Assembly (NCBI RefSeq): GCF_900188125.1
Contig: NZ_FZOW01000006.1
Location: 124,001 to 188,000 of the forward strand
Source of the DNA: Rhodococcoides kyotonense
GTDB taxonomy: Bacteria; Actinomycetota; Actinomycetes; Mycobacteriales; Mycobacteriaceae
DNA: 64,000 nucleotides
Direction: 5' to 3'
Notes under the pieces: generated by a model
Seen by the model: only the letters and a program-made list of their open reading frames with translations
Database searches by the model: none
Told to the model about the DNA's origin: nothing
Translations under genes and position numbers: made by a program
Shown: piece after piece, positions 41,336-50,453 of the stretch
Numbering within the stretch: the stretch's first letter is position 1
Layout: every line of letters starts with the position of its first letter

Positions 41336-42417
41336 CGTCGTCCTCGATGCTCACCGAACTCGACGCACTTCGATCCTCGGTTCGGGCCGCGACTGCCGAC
41401 GTCGGTGGGCACGATCTCTGCCGTGCCCTCGATCCGTCGGGGCCCGGATGGGACGCACGAGCGTGGTCGGTGTTGGCCGAACAGATCGGTATCGGCGCCC
41501 TCGGACTACCCGAACGATGTGGCGGCCTAGGGGCCTTGCCCGAATTGACCGTCGTGGCAGAGGAACTGGGCGCGACGCTCATGCCGGTGCCGTTTCTGTC
41601 GACCGTGCTGGCGGGCCAGGCGCTTCTCGGCGCAATCGACGTGGACGACGTGATCGCCGACATCGCCGGTGGCGTACCCGCAGCCTTTGCCGGACTCGAT
41701 CGAAAGGGGTGGTGGTCACCGGACGTCGCGCTGTTCACCGCAACCGAGACGTCGTCGGGATGGACCTTGACCGGTCGGGCACCGACGGTGCTCGGTGCGG
41801 CAGGCGCACGCTGGCTTGTGGTCGTCGCCGACACTGCCGACGGACCAGATGTCTTCGTCGTCGACGCCTCGGCTACCGGGGTGGAAATCGCGCCGCTCAG
41901 AACCTTGGACCTGTCCCGAGCTCAGTCCTCCGTTCGACTCACGCATACACCTGCCCGACGAGCCACAGCAGGCGGAAGTGCCGGAGCAGCAGTGTTTCCC
42001 GCTCTGCACACCGCGTGCATCGTGCTGGCCGCCGAGCAACTGGGCGGCGCGCAAGCGAGCCTCGATCACACGGTGTCCTACACGAAGGAACGCCGTCAGT
42101 TCGGTCGAGCGATCGGAAGCTTCCAGAGCGTGAAGCACACTCTTGCCGACCTGTTGGTTCTCGTCGAATCGAGCCGGTCGGCCGTGACACGAGCCGTCAG
42201 ATCGATCGATGCAGCAGAAGCGAGTGCGGTGGCACAGGCATGGTGCTCGGACGCGTATCGAACCGTGAGTGCCGAGGCCGTGCAATTACACGGTGGCATC
42301 GGTTTCACGTGGGAACATCACTGCCACCTGTATTTTCGTCGAGCACGCGCGGACGCACAGCTGCTGGGCGGGGCCGCCTTCCATCGAGAGCGCCTCGCCA
42401 CCGCACTCGCGTGGTGA
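41332..42417 (+). CDS. Acyl-CoA dehydrogenase, small heteromeric type
   Basis: 361-residue acyl-CoA dehydrogenase-fold protein. LAEQIGIGALGLPERCGGLG, VVAEELGATLMPVPFLSTV and HTVSYTKERRQFGRAIGSFQ are seen, and QLHGGIGFTWEHHCHLYFRR holds the likely catalytic Glu. The FAD-signature segment of the middle domain is weak, as in the smaller subunits of alpha2beta2 steroid-type acyl-CoA dehydrogenases. ATG overlaps the PPDK-like stop (ATGA). Its gene ends 4 nt from a convergent larger acyl-CoA dehydrogenase gene; a heterotetramer of the two is plausible. Confidence 0.88.
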   Translation: MTSSSMLTELDALRSSVRAATADVGGHDLCRALDPSGPGWDARAWSVLAEQIGIGALGLPERCGGLGALPELTVVAEELGATLMPVPFLSTVLAGQALLGAIDVDDVIADIAGGVPAAFAGLDRKGWWSPDVALFTATETSSGWTLTGRAPTVLGAAGARWLVVVADTADGPDVFVVDASATGVEIAPLRTLDLSRAQSSVRLTHTPARRATAGGSAGAAVFPALHTACIVLAAEQLGGAQASLDHTVSYTKERRQFGRAIGSFQSVKHTLADLLVLVESSRSAVTRAVRSIDAAEASAVAQAWCSDAYRTVSAEAVQLHGGIGFTWEHHCHLYFRRARADAQLLGGAAFHRERLATALAW

Positions 42418-42421
42418 CGCG

Positions 42422-43669
42422 TCAGCGTCGGTCGCGTCCCGACCAGGGCTGATCGCGGTTCTCCCGTGGTTCGGATGGGAGCCCGAGAACACGCTCGCCG
42501 ATGATGTTGCGCTGAATCTGGTCCGTGCCACCTGCCAGTCGGTAACCAGGGCTACCCAGAAGATGCTCGGTCCATGCGAACTGGTCCTCGTCCACCTCGG
42601 CGGTGATGTTCGCGCCCAACAGATCTGCCGCGATCTCCCCGATCCTTCCCAGCACATCCGACGCCATGAGCTTGCCGACCGATGCGGCGGGCCCTGGCGA
42701 GACCCCAGCAGCCGACGCCTCGGCCACACGATCGGCCGTGGCGGCCCGAAGTTCCGAGCGGATGTAGACGTCGGCGATCTCCTGCCTGACCACTGGGTCG
42801 TCGAGCACCCCGAGAGACCGTGCAAGCGCAACGAGTTCGACGACCGAGCCGCCCTTCTTTCGCGTCACCGAACCCGACGCAGTGCGCTCGAACGCCAGTG
42901 TGGCGCCTGTGACCTTCCAGCCCTCTCCCACTCCCCCGAGTCGCATGCTGTCCGGTACCCGGACAGCGTGCAGGAACACCTCGTTGAACGACGCACCGCC
43001 GCTCATCTGCCGGATCGGACGGATCTCGACCCCGGGAGCGTCGAGGGGGATCAAGAAGGCGGTGATGCCTTTGTGTTTCGGCACGTCGGGGTCCGTACGG
43101 GCCAAAAGCATTCCGTAGTCTGCGAAACGGGCGCCCGAGGACCACACCTTCTGTCCGTCGAAGACCCACCCGTCCCCGTCGCGCACGCCCCGGCAGCTCA
43201 GTGCAGCGAGGTCCGACCCAGCCCCTGGCTCACTGAAGAGCTGGCACGCCAGAAGGTCGGTGCGCAACAACGCCTCGGCGTAGGTCGAGCGCTGCTCGTC
43301 GGATCCGAACATCGCAACAGCCGGGCCGACGAGACCTGTGGTCACGCTGATCAGTTCGGTCGATGCTGGTACCGCGAACTCCTGCTCCACCCGCGCAATC
43401 ACCGACGCGAACGACGACGGCAGACCTCGCCCGCCGTGTTCGATAGGCAGCGTCACGGCGCCGTAGCCTGCGTCGAATCGTCGGCGTCGGTAATGGCGCA
43501 CGTTCTCGAGCAGGGTCGCCTCGTCCTCGTCCGACAGGTTGCGGAAGACAGCCAAGTCGGGACGATCGTCCGGCGTCGGCTCCGGCCGTACCGGCAGAAT
43601 CGTGCTCAACCAGGACCGGACTTCTTCCTCGAATTCGGCCGTGTCCGGGATATCGACAGTGGTTGTCAC
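42422..43669 (-). CDS. Acyl-CoA dehydrogenase, large heteromeric type
   Basis: 415-residue FAD acyl-CoA dehydrogenase. CQLFSEPGAGSDLAALSCRG is the FAD signature, WVFDGQKVWSSGARFADYGM the middle domain and GTDQIQRNIIGERVLGLP the C-terminal end. The long N-terminal region resembles steroid-side-chain FadE subunits. Last gene of the operon that begins with E1alpha at 48685; 15 nt behind the thiolase-like gene. Together with the convergent small subunit it may desaturate a bulky acyl-CoA. Confidence 0.9.
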   Translation of the reverse strand: MTTTVDIPDTAEFEEEVRSWLSTILPVRPEPTPDDRPDLAVFRNLSDEDEATLLENVRHYRRRRFDAGYGAVTLPIEHGGRGLPSSFASVIARVEQEFAVPASTELISVTTGLVGPAVAMFGSDEQRSTYAEALLRTDLLACQLFSEPGAGSDLAALSCRGVRDGDGWVFDGQKVWSSGARFADYGMLLARTDPDVPKHKGITAFLIPLDAPGVEIRPIRQMSGGASFNEVFLHAVRVPDSMRLGGVGEGWKVTGATLAFERTASGSVTRKKGGSVVELVALARSLGVLDDPVVRQEIADVYIRSELRAATADRVAEASAAGVSPGPAASVGKLMASDVLGRIGEIAADLLGANITAEVDEDQFAWTEHLLGSPGYRLAGGTDQIQRNIIGERVLGLPSEPRENRDQPWSGRDRR

Positions 43670-43684
43670 AGAATGCCTTTCGAA

Positions 43685-44833
43685 TCAGACGGCCAGCACC
43701 GTGCACGCCGAGATCCCCGGCGCGCCGTACACATGAGTGAATCCGACGGTCGGCCGACGCACCGAGTTGCCTGCTGCACGGCCCTGCAGTTGTCGGACGA
43801 CCTCGTGCACCTGCCGCAGGCCGGATGCGCCGATGGGCTCACCGCCTGCGAGACACCCTCCGTCCGTGTTGACCGGCAGCTTCCCGTCGTGGTGTGTCGC
43901 ACCGGACGCCAGAAGTTCCGATTGCTCGCCGTGCTCGCACAGACCGGTCTCGGCCATGTGGATGATCTCCGAGCCGGAGTCGGTGTCCTGCAGTTGCGCG
44001 ACGTGCACGTCCGCCGGACCCACACCGGCACTCGCGAACGCGGCAGCTGCGGCGTCGATGCTCGGGCTGTGGACAGGATCGGTGGACAACGACGGCGAGA
44101 ACACTTCGAACGAGCCCGGCCGTCGGGTCCGTACATCGACTGCAGCAAGACGAACCGGGTTCTCGCACAGGTCGAAAGCTCGGTCTGCGCGCGCCAGTAT
44201 CAACGCGACCCCGCCCTCTCCCGGTGAGCAGAACATGTACTGGGTCAGCGGGTCGTTGACGGTGGGCGACGCCGATACCTGCTGAGCGGTCAGTGGAGTC
44301 CGTCGCCATGCCATGGGATGTGCAGCACCGTTGGCGAACGCTCGCTCCGATACCGACGCAAGCAACGCGTCGTCGAGGCCGTACCGGTGGAAGTACCGTC
44401 GTGTCTTCATGGCGAAGTACTGAGTGGTGACCATCATTCCGGAGAGTGCATACCACTGCCCAAGACCGTAGTTCGCCGGATCGGAGCCGAACGCGCCGCG
44501 AGGATGTTTGTCGAACCCGACCACCGCGACCACATCCGCACGCCGCGCGCGCAGCATGTCGACCGCCGTCGCGAGTGCGACACCGCCCGTCGCACAACCG
44601 TTTCGGACCGTAGTGAACGGAATGCCCGTGAGCCCGAGCCTCGACACCAGAGAGTCGGGCTTGCCGGAGACGTTGCTTCCGCCGACGGCCGCGTCCACGT
44701 CGGCCCACGTGATACCGGCGTCGTCCAGCGCAGCCCGGAGGGCATGCTCCCCCATGTCCATTCCTGACACGCCGTCGTGACGACCGAAGGCGTGCATTCC
44801 GGCGCCGACGACGTACACGTCGGACGCACTCAC
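43685..44833 (-). CDS. Thiolase-superfamily protein (SCP2-like lipid-transfer type)
   Basis: 382-residue thiolase-fold protein. The nucleophile-position Cys80 is present (VRNGCATGGVALATAVDML), but the usual GHPxGATG motif reads GGEPIGASG, with Glu332 at the histidine position. This is seen in lipid-transfer/Ltp-like members, some of which are retro-aldolases working with OB-fold partners in steroid side-chain degradation. GTG start overlaps the stop of such an OB-fold gene (GTGA). The likely role is C-C bond cleavage of a beta-hydroxy or beta-keto acyl-CoA; which one is not decided. Confidence 0.85.
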   Translation of the reverse strand: MSASDVYVVGAGMHAFGRHDGVSGMDMGEHALRAALDDAGITWADVDAAVGGSNVSGKPDSLVSRLGLTGIPFTTVRNGCATGGVALATAVDMLRARRADVVAVVGFDKHPRGAFGSDPANYGLGQWYALSGMMVTTQYFAMKTRRYFHRYGLDDALLASVSERAFANGAAHPMAWRRTPLTAQQVSASPTVNDPLTQYMFCSPGEGGVALILARADRAFDLCENPVRLAAVDVRTRRPGSFEVFSPSLSTDPVHSPSIDAAAAAFASAGVGPADVHVAQLQDTDSGSEIIHMAETGLCEHGEQSELLASGATHHDGKLPVNTDGGCLAGGEPIGASGLRQVHEVVRQLQGRAAGNSVRRPTVGFTHVYGAPGISACTVLAV

Positions 44834-45216
44834 GACTCGACCTTTCGGAACGCGAAACCGAGTTCCGTGCACCCGATCTCGGTGAGGACCAGTTCCACGT
44901 CGTCGCCGATGGCCACAGCACCCTCCAACCTCGATTCGACGAGGACCGAACCCAGATCGACGTACCCGACGGCAAATGCCTCGAAGCCCGACTCCGGCGT
45001 CTCGTACGGAGGCTTGGGCGTGAACGACTGTGTGGTCCATGTCCACACGGTGCCGCGACCCGGCAGCGCCAGTCGCTCGACGGTGTCCGCGGCGCACGCC
45101 GGACATCGCGTCGTCGCCGGAAACACCACCACGTCACATCCGACGCACCTGCTGCCGACGAGCAGCGGTGGTTCCAACGACGCGAACAACGATGCGTCGA
45201 TCACGGGCCGGTCCAT
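44830..45216 (-). CDS. Zn-ribbon OB-fold (DUF35) protein
   Basis: 128 residues from ATG 45216. The rubredoxin-like zinc ribbon is Cys24, Cys27, Cys38 and Cys41 (CVGC and CPAC); the OB fold follows (GRGTVWTWTTQSF, VGYVDLGSVLVESRL). Proteins of this family bind acyl-CoA and form complexes with thiolase-like lipid-transfer proteins. Two bases separate it from the E2 stop and it overlaps the thiolase-like start, so a stoichiometric partnership is likely. Confidence 0.9.
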   Translation of the reverse strand: MDRPVIDASLFASLEPPLLVGSRCVGCDVVVFPATTRCPACAADTVERLALPGRGTVWTWTTQSFTPKPPYETPESGFEAFAVGYVDLGSVLVESRLEGAVAIGDDVELVLTEIGCTELGFAFRKVES

Positions 45217-45218
45217 AG

Positions 45219-46607
45219 CTATCCTGCGAGCAGACGGAGTGGCCGACCCAGTATCGCCGCAACGGATTTCAGGTAGTCGGCGGCAGGCGCGCCGTCGACC
45301 GCACGATGATCGAACGTCAGGCTGAGAGTGAGAACTCGTGTACGCACGGGAGTGTCTCCCTCCCAACGGAAGCCGTCCTTCACCCGACCGACCCCGAGAA
45401 TCGCGACATTGCCCGGATTGACGACGGGTGTGAAGAAGTCGACGCCGTAGGCGCCGAGCGTGCTCACCGAGAAGGTGGCACCTTCCATGTCGGAGAGTCC
45501 GAGAGTGTTGCCACGCGCCGCCGAGGCGAGGGCACTCGTCCGGCCCGCGATCTCGCCGACCGACAACGAGTCGGCTCCGCGAACGACCGGAACGACGAGT
45601 CCGCCCGGAACGGCGACGGCGACACCGATGTCGATCGAGGAGAACAGGGTGATCTCGTCGCCGAAAATGCCAGCATTGAGGATCGGGTGTTCGCGCAGTG
45701 CCAGTGCCGCTGCCTTGACGACGAAATCGTTGAGGCTCGGTGGTTTCGCACCGATCTCGGCGGTCTCGGCTTTCAGTCGATCGCGTACTGCGACCAGCTC
45801 GGTCACGTCCACTTCGTAACCGTGAGTGAGCTGAGCCATCGTCTGCAAGCTGTCGATCATGTTGCGCGCGATCGCCCCTCGCATTCCCTTCAGGGGAATG
45901 ACATCGCCCGGCTGTGGACCTGCGACGTGTCCTACGACGGTGGCGCTCGGGGTCGGCGCTTCGGAACCGGCAGCTCGCTCCACATCGGCGGTCGTGACCC
46001 GACCACCGACACCCGATCCGACCACGTCGGCCAGGTCGACTCCCAGTTCGCTCGCGCGGCGGCGAACGATCGGCCCCACGAACCGCGCGGCGGAATCGGA
46101 CACGGCCCGTGCGGGTTCCGCGACCGGAACCGACGCCGCATACTCCTCGACATCCTCCGAAACGATCCGCCCACCAGGACCGGTGCCCCGGATCGCAGCG
46201 AGGTCCACGTTCGACGCGGCCGCGACCCGGCGGGCGTTCGGCGACGACTTGATCCGGGTGCCGTTCAGTGCCGCAATCGGAGCCGACGCGGCCTCCGAAA
46301 CAGATTCTGCTGCATGGCTGTTCACTGGTTCCGTGGGAGCAGATGCGCCGCCGGGCACAGCCTCGCCGTCGGCGAGCAGCCACCCGATCACCGTGCCGAC
46401 CGGTAACACATCGCCGGCTCTTGCCGTCGTCGCCAAGATACCGCTGCCCTCGGCTTCGACGTCGACCTCGACTTTGTCGGTCTCGAGCCGAACGAGGACA
46501 TCACCCGTTCCTATGTGCTGTCCCGACTGCGCCAACCACTCGCCGATGACGCCCTCCTGCATCGTGAGCCCCAACTTCGGCAGCACGATCTCCTGAGCCA
46601 CGGTCAT
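45219..46607 (-). CDS. Dihydrolipoamide acyltransferase E2 of an acetoin/2-oxoacid dehydrogenase complex
   Basis: 462-residue E2 core. One lipoyl domain carries Lys45 (LETDKVEVDVE). Two peripheral-subunit-binding-like segments follow, at about 113-150 (SPNARRVAAASNVDLAAIRG) and 172-208 (RRRASELGVDLADVVGSGVG), whereas one is usual. The catalytic domain ends with LTFDHRAVDGAPAADYL (His434, Asp438). It transfers the acyl group from E1 to CoA. The start overlaps the E1beta stop by 4 nt. A second binding segment may help dock both E1 and E3. Confidence 0.92.
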   Translation of the reverse strand: MTVAQEIVLPKLGLTMQEGVIGEWLAQSGQHIGTGDVLVRLETDKVEVDVEAEGSGILATTARAGDVLPVGTVIGWLLADGEAVPGGASAPTEPVNSHAAESVSEAASAPIAALNGTRIKSSPNARRVAAASNVDLAAIRGTGPGGRIVSEDVEEYAASVPVAEPARAVSDSAARFVGPIVRRRASELGVDLADVVGSGVGGRVTTADVERAAGSEAPTPSATVVGHVAGPQPGDVIPLKGMRGAIARNMIDSLQTMAQLTHGYEVDVTELVAVRDRLKAETAEIGAKPPSLNDFVVKAAALALREHPILNAGIFGDEITLFSSIDIGVAVAVPGGLVVPVVRGADSLSVGEIAGRTSALASAARGNTLGLSDMEGATFSVSTLGAYGVDFFTPVVNPGNVAILGVGRVKDGFRWEGDTPVRTRVLTLSLTFDHRAVDGAPAADYLKSVAAILGRPLRLLAG

Positions 46608-47629
46608 TTCCTTTCGAGCAGGCGTCGTGCCCCGGCCACGATGCGGTCGGCATCCGGCACGTAGGCGGATTCGAGCGGAGTGCTGAACGGCACCGGCGTG
46701 AACGGTGCACCGATTCGCAGAACAGGCGCGTCGAGATAGTCGAACGCTTCTTCCTGAATCTGCGCGGCGACCTCGGCTCCGATTCCACCGAACGTGACAG
46801 CCTCGTGCACCACGAGTATGCGATTGGTCTTCGACGCCGACTTCACGACGGCCGCCGTGTCGAGTGGCTGGACCGTTCGTGGGTCGACGACCTCCACCGA
46901 CACTCCGGATTCGGCAAGGATGTCCGCCGCGGCAAGAGCCTCGGTGACCATGCGTCCGAACGCGACGATGGTGACGTCGTCGCCCTCTCGGGGAATCGAC
47001 GCCTGCCCGAGCGGAATCGAGTACACCTCTTCCGGCACCTCGCTGCGAGCTCCGAGGAGCACTTTGTTCAGCATGAACACGACTGGATTGTCATCCCGTA
47101 CCGCCGACACCATGAGGCCCTTGGCGTCGTACGCGTTCGACGGCATGACCACCTTGAGACCGGGCGTGTGGGCGAGCCAGCTCTCCAGACTCTGCGAATG
47201 TTGTGCGCCCGCACTGACTCCGGCTCCGTAGGCCACCGAGATGACCATGGGCACCTTGACCTCACCGCCGTACATGAACTTCATCTTGGCGGCCTGGTTC
47301 ACCACCTGATCGAGAGCGACGGCGAGAAAGTCCATGAACATGATGTCGACGATCGGCCGCAATCCGCGGGCCGCGGCGCCGACGCCGAGTCCGATCAATC
47401 CCATCTCGGCGATGGGTGTGTCGACCATGCGCCGCGTGCCGAATTCGGCGAGCAAGCCGTCGTACATATGGAAGACGCCGCCGTACGCAGCGACGTCCTC
47501 ACCGATGACGAAGACATCGTCGTCCTCGCGCATGACCTGTGCGACGGCCTCGTTGTAGGCCTTGACGTAGGTGGTGACCCGGGCAGTTCCTGCATCGGCC
47601 GGCGTCGTGGAAGCAAGTGCAGTGGACAT
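46604..47629 (-). CDS. E1 beta subunit of thiamine-dependent acetoin/2-oxoacid dehydrogenase
   Basis: 341-residue transketolase-like beta subunit. VIGEDVAAYGGVF, MRRMVDTPIAE-type region (TRRMVDTPIAEMGLIGLGVG) and YGAGVSAGAQHSQSLESWLA are typical. The C-terminal transketolase domain has VEVVDPRTVQPLDT and HEAVTFGGIG. Pairs with E1alpha 18 nt upstream. Sequence style is closest to acetoin dehydrogenase/PDH-type E1beta. Confidence 0.93.
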   Translation of the reverse strand: MSTALASTTPADAGTARVTTYVKAYNEAVAQVMREDDDVFVIGEDVAAYGGVFHMYDGLLAEFGTRRMVDTPIAEMGLIGLGVGAAARGLRPIVDIMFMDFLAVALDQVVNQAAKMKFMYGGEVKVPMVISVAYGAGVSAGAQHSQSLESWLAHTPGLKVVMPSNAYDAKGLMVSAVRDDNPVVFMLNKVLLGARSEVPEEVYSIPLGQASIPREGDDVTIVAFGRMVTEALAAADILAESGVSVEVVDPRTVQPLDTAAVVKSASKTNRILVVHEAVTFGGIGAEVAAQIQEEAFDYLDAPVLRIGAPFTPVPFSTPLESAYVPDADRIVAGARRLLERK

Positions 47630-47647
47630 GGATTCGGCTCTTTCGGG

Positions 47648-48685
47648 TCAGTCGCTGTAGACGTTGAGGGCGAAGTCGGCCACGTCTGGGAACGGGCTGG
47701 CTTCGGCAAAGGCCACGGATTCGGTGATGTCGGCGTCGACCTCCGCCCACACTTGCGCGAACTCCGCCTCGGTCACGATGCCCTCGGCAACGGCGCGCGC
47801 CTCGAGGAGCTTGATCGCATCGCGTTCCCGCCAGGCTTCGACCTCTTCCTGGGTGCGGTAGGTCTTGCGCAGACCCTTGACGCCCTGGTGGTCGTAGTAC
47901 CGATAGGTCTTGGCCTCGACCAGTGTCGGACCGCCTCCCGCACGGGCCCGTTCGACCGCACGCCCGACTGCGGCCCGGACCGCGATCGCATCCATTCCGT
48001 CGCAGATCTCGCTCGGAAAACCGTACGCGGCAGCGCGATCGGCCACGTTGTCGAGTTTCATGTGGTCACGGAGTGCGGTGAACTCGGCGTAGCCGTTGTT
48101 CTCGCAGACGAACACGACGGGAAGTTCCAGGATGCCTGCCATGTTCGCGGCCTCGTGGAAGGCACCGATGTTGCTGGCGCCGTCGCCGAAGAAGGGGATG
48201 GCGACGGAATCCTCACCGCGGTACTTCGCTGCGAATGCGGCGCCGACTGCAATGGGGATGCCGCCGCCCACGATTCCGTTCGCGCCGAGCATGCCGATCG
48301 ACAGGTCGTTGATGTGCATCGAACCACCACGACCTTTGCAGTAACCGTCGACGCGGCCGAACAGTTCGGCGAACATCTGCCGAAACTGAGCACCCTTCGC
48401 AACAGCATGTCCATGCCCGCGGTGAGTCGAGGAGATCTGGTCCGAGTCGCGAAGATTGCTCATCGCTCCCGCTGCAACGGCCTCCTGACCGACGTAGAGA
48501 TGGAGGAATCCGGGAAGCTTGCCGCCCTCCATGAGTCGACCTGCTTCGGTTTCGAACTGCCGGATACGAACCATGCGTCGGTGCAGATCCAGAACGATTT
48601 CCCTGCTGGGCGTCGGATCTTCGGATCCCACCGGCTCCACGGCCTCACGGCCGACATTCGTCGCGGTTGCAGTCACCACGTGCAC
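47648..48685 (-). CDS. E1 alpha subunit of thiamine-dependent acetoin/2-oxoacid dehydrogenase
   Basis: 345-residue ThDP-binding subunit. STHRGHGHAVAKGA, GRGGSMHINDLSIGMLGANG and the ThDP-Mg motif FGDGASNIGAFHEAANMAG...CENN are intact. GTG 48685 (after AGGA) is chosen; GTGs at 48679 and 48676 are also in frame. First gene of the six-gene operon E1alpha, E1beta, E2, OB-fold, thiolase-like, acyl-CoA dehydrogenase. The substrate may be acetoin, a related ketol or a 2-oxoacid; the mix with acyl-CoA genes makes plain acetoin use uncertain. Confidence 0.93.
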   Translation of the reverse strand: MHVVTATATNVGREAVEPVGSEDPTPSREIVLDLHRRMVRIRQFETEAGRLMEGGKLPGFLHLYVGQEAVAAGAMSNLRDSDQISSTHRGHGHAVAKGAQFRQMFAELFGRVDGYCKGRGGSMHINDLSIGMLGANGIVGGGIPIAVGAAFAAKYRGEDSVAIPFFGDGASNIGAFHEAANMAGILELPVVFVCENNGYAEFTALRDHMKLDNVADRAAAYGFPSEICDGMDAIAVRAAVGRAVERARAGGGPTLVEAKTYRYYDHQGVKGLRKTYRTQEEVEAWRERDAIKLLEARAVAEGIVTEAEFAQVWAEVDADITESVAFAEASPFPDVADFALNVYSD

Positions 48686-48796
48686 CTCATCCTGATTCTC
48701 GGAAGGAGTTTGTTGACTTCACGTTCAGTATCACCCAAACACTAGCCCAGTGTAAGTAGAATCACTATGGAGTTAGTGGCCCAATCGGGCAAAAGT

Positions 48797-48811
48797 TTCT
48801 TACTTGACTTG
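48797..48811. promoter_or_regulatory. TTACTTG motif between divergent E1alpha and CoA ligase genes
   Basis: TTCTTACTTGACTTG lies in the 197-nt gap between starts at 48685 (-) and 48883 (+). It shares TTACTTGA with the 35311 and 37999 sites. The gap also has ACACT-AGCCC-AGTGT (48739-48753). Confidence 0.35.
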
Positions 48812-48882
48812 ATGTCCAGTAAAACGCACGATGAGCCCGGGCGGCGAACTCTCGTAGAACCTACCAAGTGGAGGACATCCAG

Positions 48883-50430
48883 ATGCTCGACCGAATACGA
48901 GATCGAGCGGCCGCGGAACCCGACGGCGTGGCGCTTGTGGACGACTACCGTTCGCTGACCTGGGCCGAGGTGGCGAACACACTCGACGGTCTCGGAGATC
49001 AGCTTCTCGAACTGGCCCCGCACTCGGACGACCGAGTCGCGGTCGTCGGCGAGAACACCGTCGAAACACTGCTGTCGCACGTCGCGGGCATCGCGCGTGG
49101 CGTGGGAACCGTCGCAGTATCACGACAACTCAAACCACACGAGATGGCCGACCAACTGCTCGACTCGGGATCCGTCGCACTCGTGACCGGCCCCGGCGGC
49201 TTCGCTTCGTCCGCCCGAGCCGGTTCGAAGGTCGGGCTTCGAGCGGTCGTGGTCCACAATCACTCCGCCGACAACGGCACCGTGCCATGGTCGGATCTTG
49301 TTGTGCCGCTGAGCAACCAACCGAATTGCGAAGCTTCGAATGCTCGCCGTGCGCGACCGCCCTTGGTCTACACCTCCGGCACCACCGGCCGGGCGCGCGG
49401 AACCGAAGTGCGCTGGCTGCCTGCCCCGGCACAGACAGCGCAAGAATTCGCCGACGCCGTGTCGGCACGATCGGGGTATCCGGACGGCGTGCACCTGGTC
49501 GTCGGGCCGCTGCAACACAATGGCCCCTTGACCTCGGTTCGGCACCTGCTGTCCGGCCGCCCCGTCGTCATCATGGGCCGGTTCGACGCCGAACGCACGC
49601 TCGCACTGATCGACGCCCACCGCGTGACATCCACGCTGATGGTTCCCACTCACTTCCAACGCCTGCTGGCGCTCACCGACGACGTGCGATCCCGCTACGA
49701 CGTGACCAGCCTGGACTACGTCGCGCACACGGGATCCGCGTGCGCTCCCGACGTCAAACGGTCGATGATCGACTGGTTCGGCCCCGTGCTGATCGAGTCG
49801 TACGGCGGCAGCGAGATCGGAACGGTCTGCCGGATCGACTCGACCGAATGGCTGGCACACCCCCGCTCGGTCGGCCGGACCGTGCCACCGTTCGAGGTTG
49901 TCGTCGTCGGATCCGACGGCGTGGAACTCGGCCGCGGGGAGGTCGGGGTGCTGGGATTCAGAACGCCACCCGATCGACGCGTCGAGTACCACGCCGATCC
50001 CGAGAAGACCGCCGCCGCATACATTCTCCCGGACGTAGCCACCCTGGGCGATGTCGGATACGTGGACGACGACGGATACGTGTTCATCACCGACCGAGTG
50101 GCCGACATGGTGGTCTCGGGCGGCGTCAACCTCTACCCGGCCGAGAGCGAACGCGTTCTGGCGGCCCACCCCGACGTCGCCGAGATCGCGATCATCGGGG
50201 TACCGGACGACGATCTGGGCGAATCCCTTCTGGCGCTCGTGGTCCCGCGACCCGGCTCTACGCTGGACGTCGACGGCCTCGCCCGTTTCGCGAAAGACGA
50301 GATGGCGTCGTACAAATGCCCGAAGAGGTACGTCGTCGTCGAGGAGTTGGCGCGCAACGTCATGGGCAAGCTCGACAAGAAAGCACTGCGTGCTCCGTAT
50401 TGGAGTACCGATCGCACCATCGCCGGCTGA
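48883..50430 (+). CDS. AMP-dependent acyl-CoA synthetase/ligase
   Basis: 515-residue adenylate-forming ligase from ATG 48883, which has GGAGG eight bases upstream. The signature is YTSGTTGRARG, with Arg where Pro-Lys is usual (TGRPKG), so the P-loop lysine is missing. ESYGGSEIGT is the adenylate-binding motif, GDVGYVDDDGYVFITDR the hinge and GKLDKK (NVMGKLDKKALR) contains the catalytic lysine region. N-terminal similarity to bile-acid/aromatic-acid ligases. Likely activates the carboxylic acid fed into the acyl-CoA enzymes of the cluster. 23 nt upstream of a histidine phosphatase gene on the same strand. Confidence 0.9.
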   Translation: MLDRIRDRAAAEPDGVALVDDYRSLTWAEVANTLDGLGDQLLELAPHSDDRVAVVGENTVETLLSHVAGIARGVGTVAVSRQLKPHEMADQLLDSGSVALVTGPGGFASSARAGSKVGLRAVVVHNHSADNGTVPWSDLVVPLSNQPNCEASNARRARPPLVYTSGTTGRARGTEVRWLPAPAQTAQEFADAVSARSGYPDGVHLVVGPLQHNGPLTSVRHLLSGRPVVIMGRFDAERTLALIDAHRVTSTLMVPTHFQRLLALTDDVRSRYDVTSLDYVAHTGSACAPDVKRSMIDWFGPVLIESYGGSEIGTVCRIDSTEWLAHPRSVGRTVPPFEVVVVGSDGVELGRGEVGVLGFRTPPDRRVEYHADPEKTAAAYILPDVATLGDVGYVDDDGYVFITDRVADMVVSGGVNLYPAESERVLAAHPDVAEIAIIGVPDDDLGESLLALVVPRPGSTLDVDGLARFAKDEMASYKCPKRYVVVEELARNVMGKLDKKALRAPYWSTDRTIAG

Positions 50431-50453
50431 TTCGGCACTCACGAGAGGCACAC

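Noticed and set aside
44830..46383. Long 517-codon frame ending with the OB-fold protein
   Set aside because: The upstream 389 codons overlap the E2 gene out of frame and are Arg-rich; the ATG at 45216 with AGGA gives a normal 128-residue OB-fold protein.
43685..48685. Simple acetoin-utilisation operon
   Set aside because: E1/E2 genes resemble acetoin dehydrogenase, but co-transcription with OB-fold, thiolase-like and acyl-CoA dehydrogenase genes does not fit the known aco operons.
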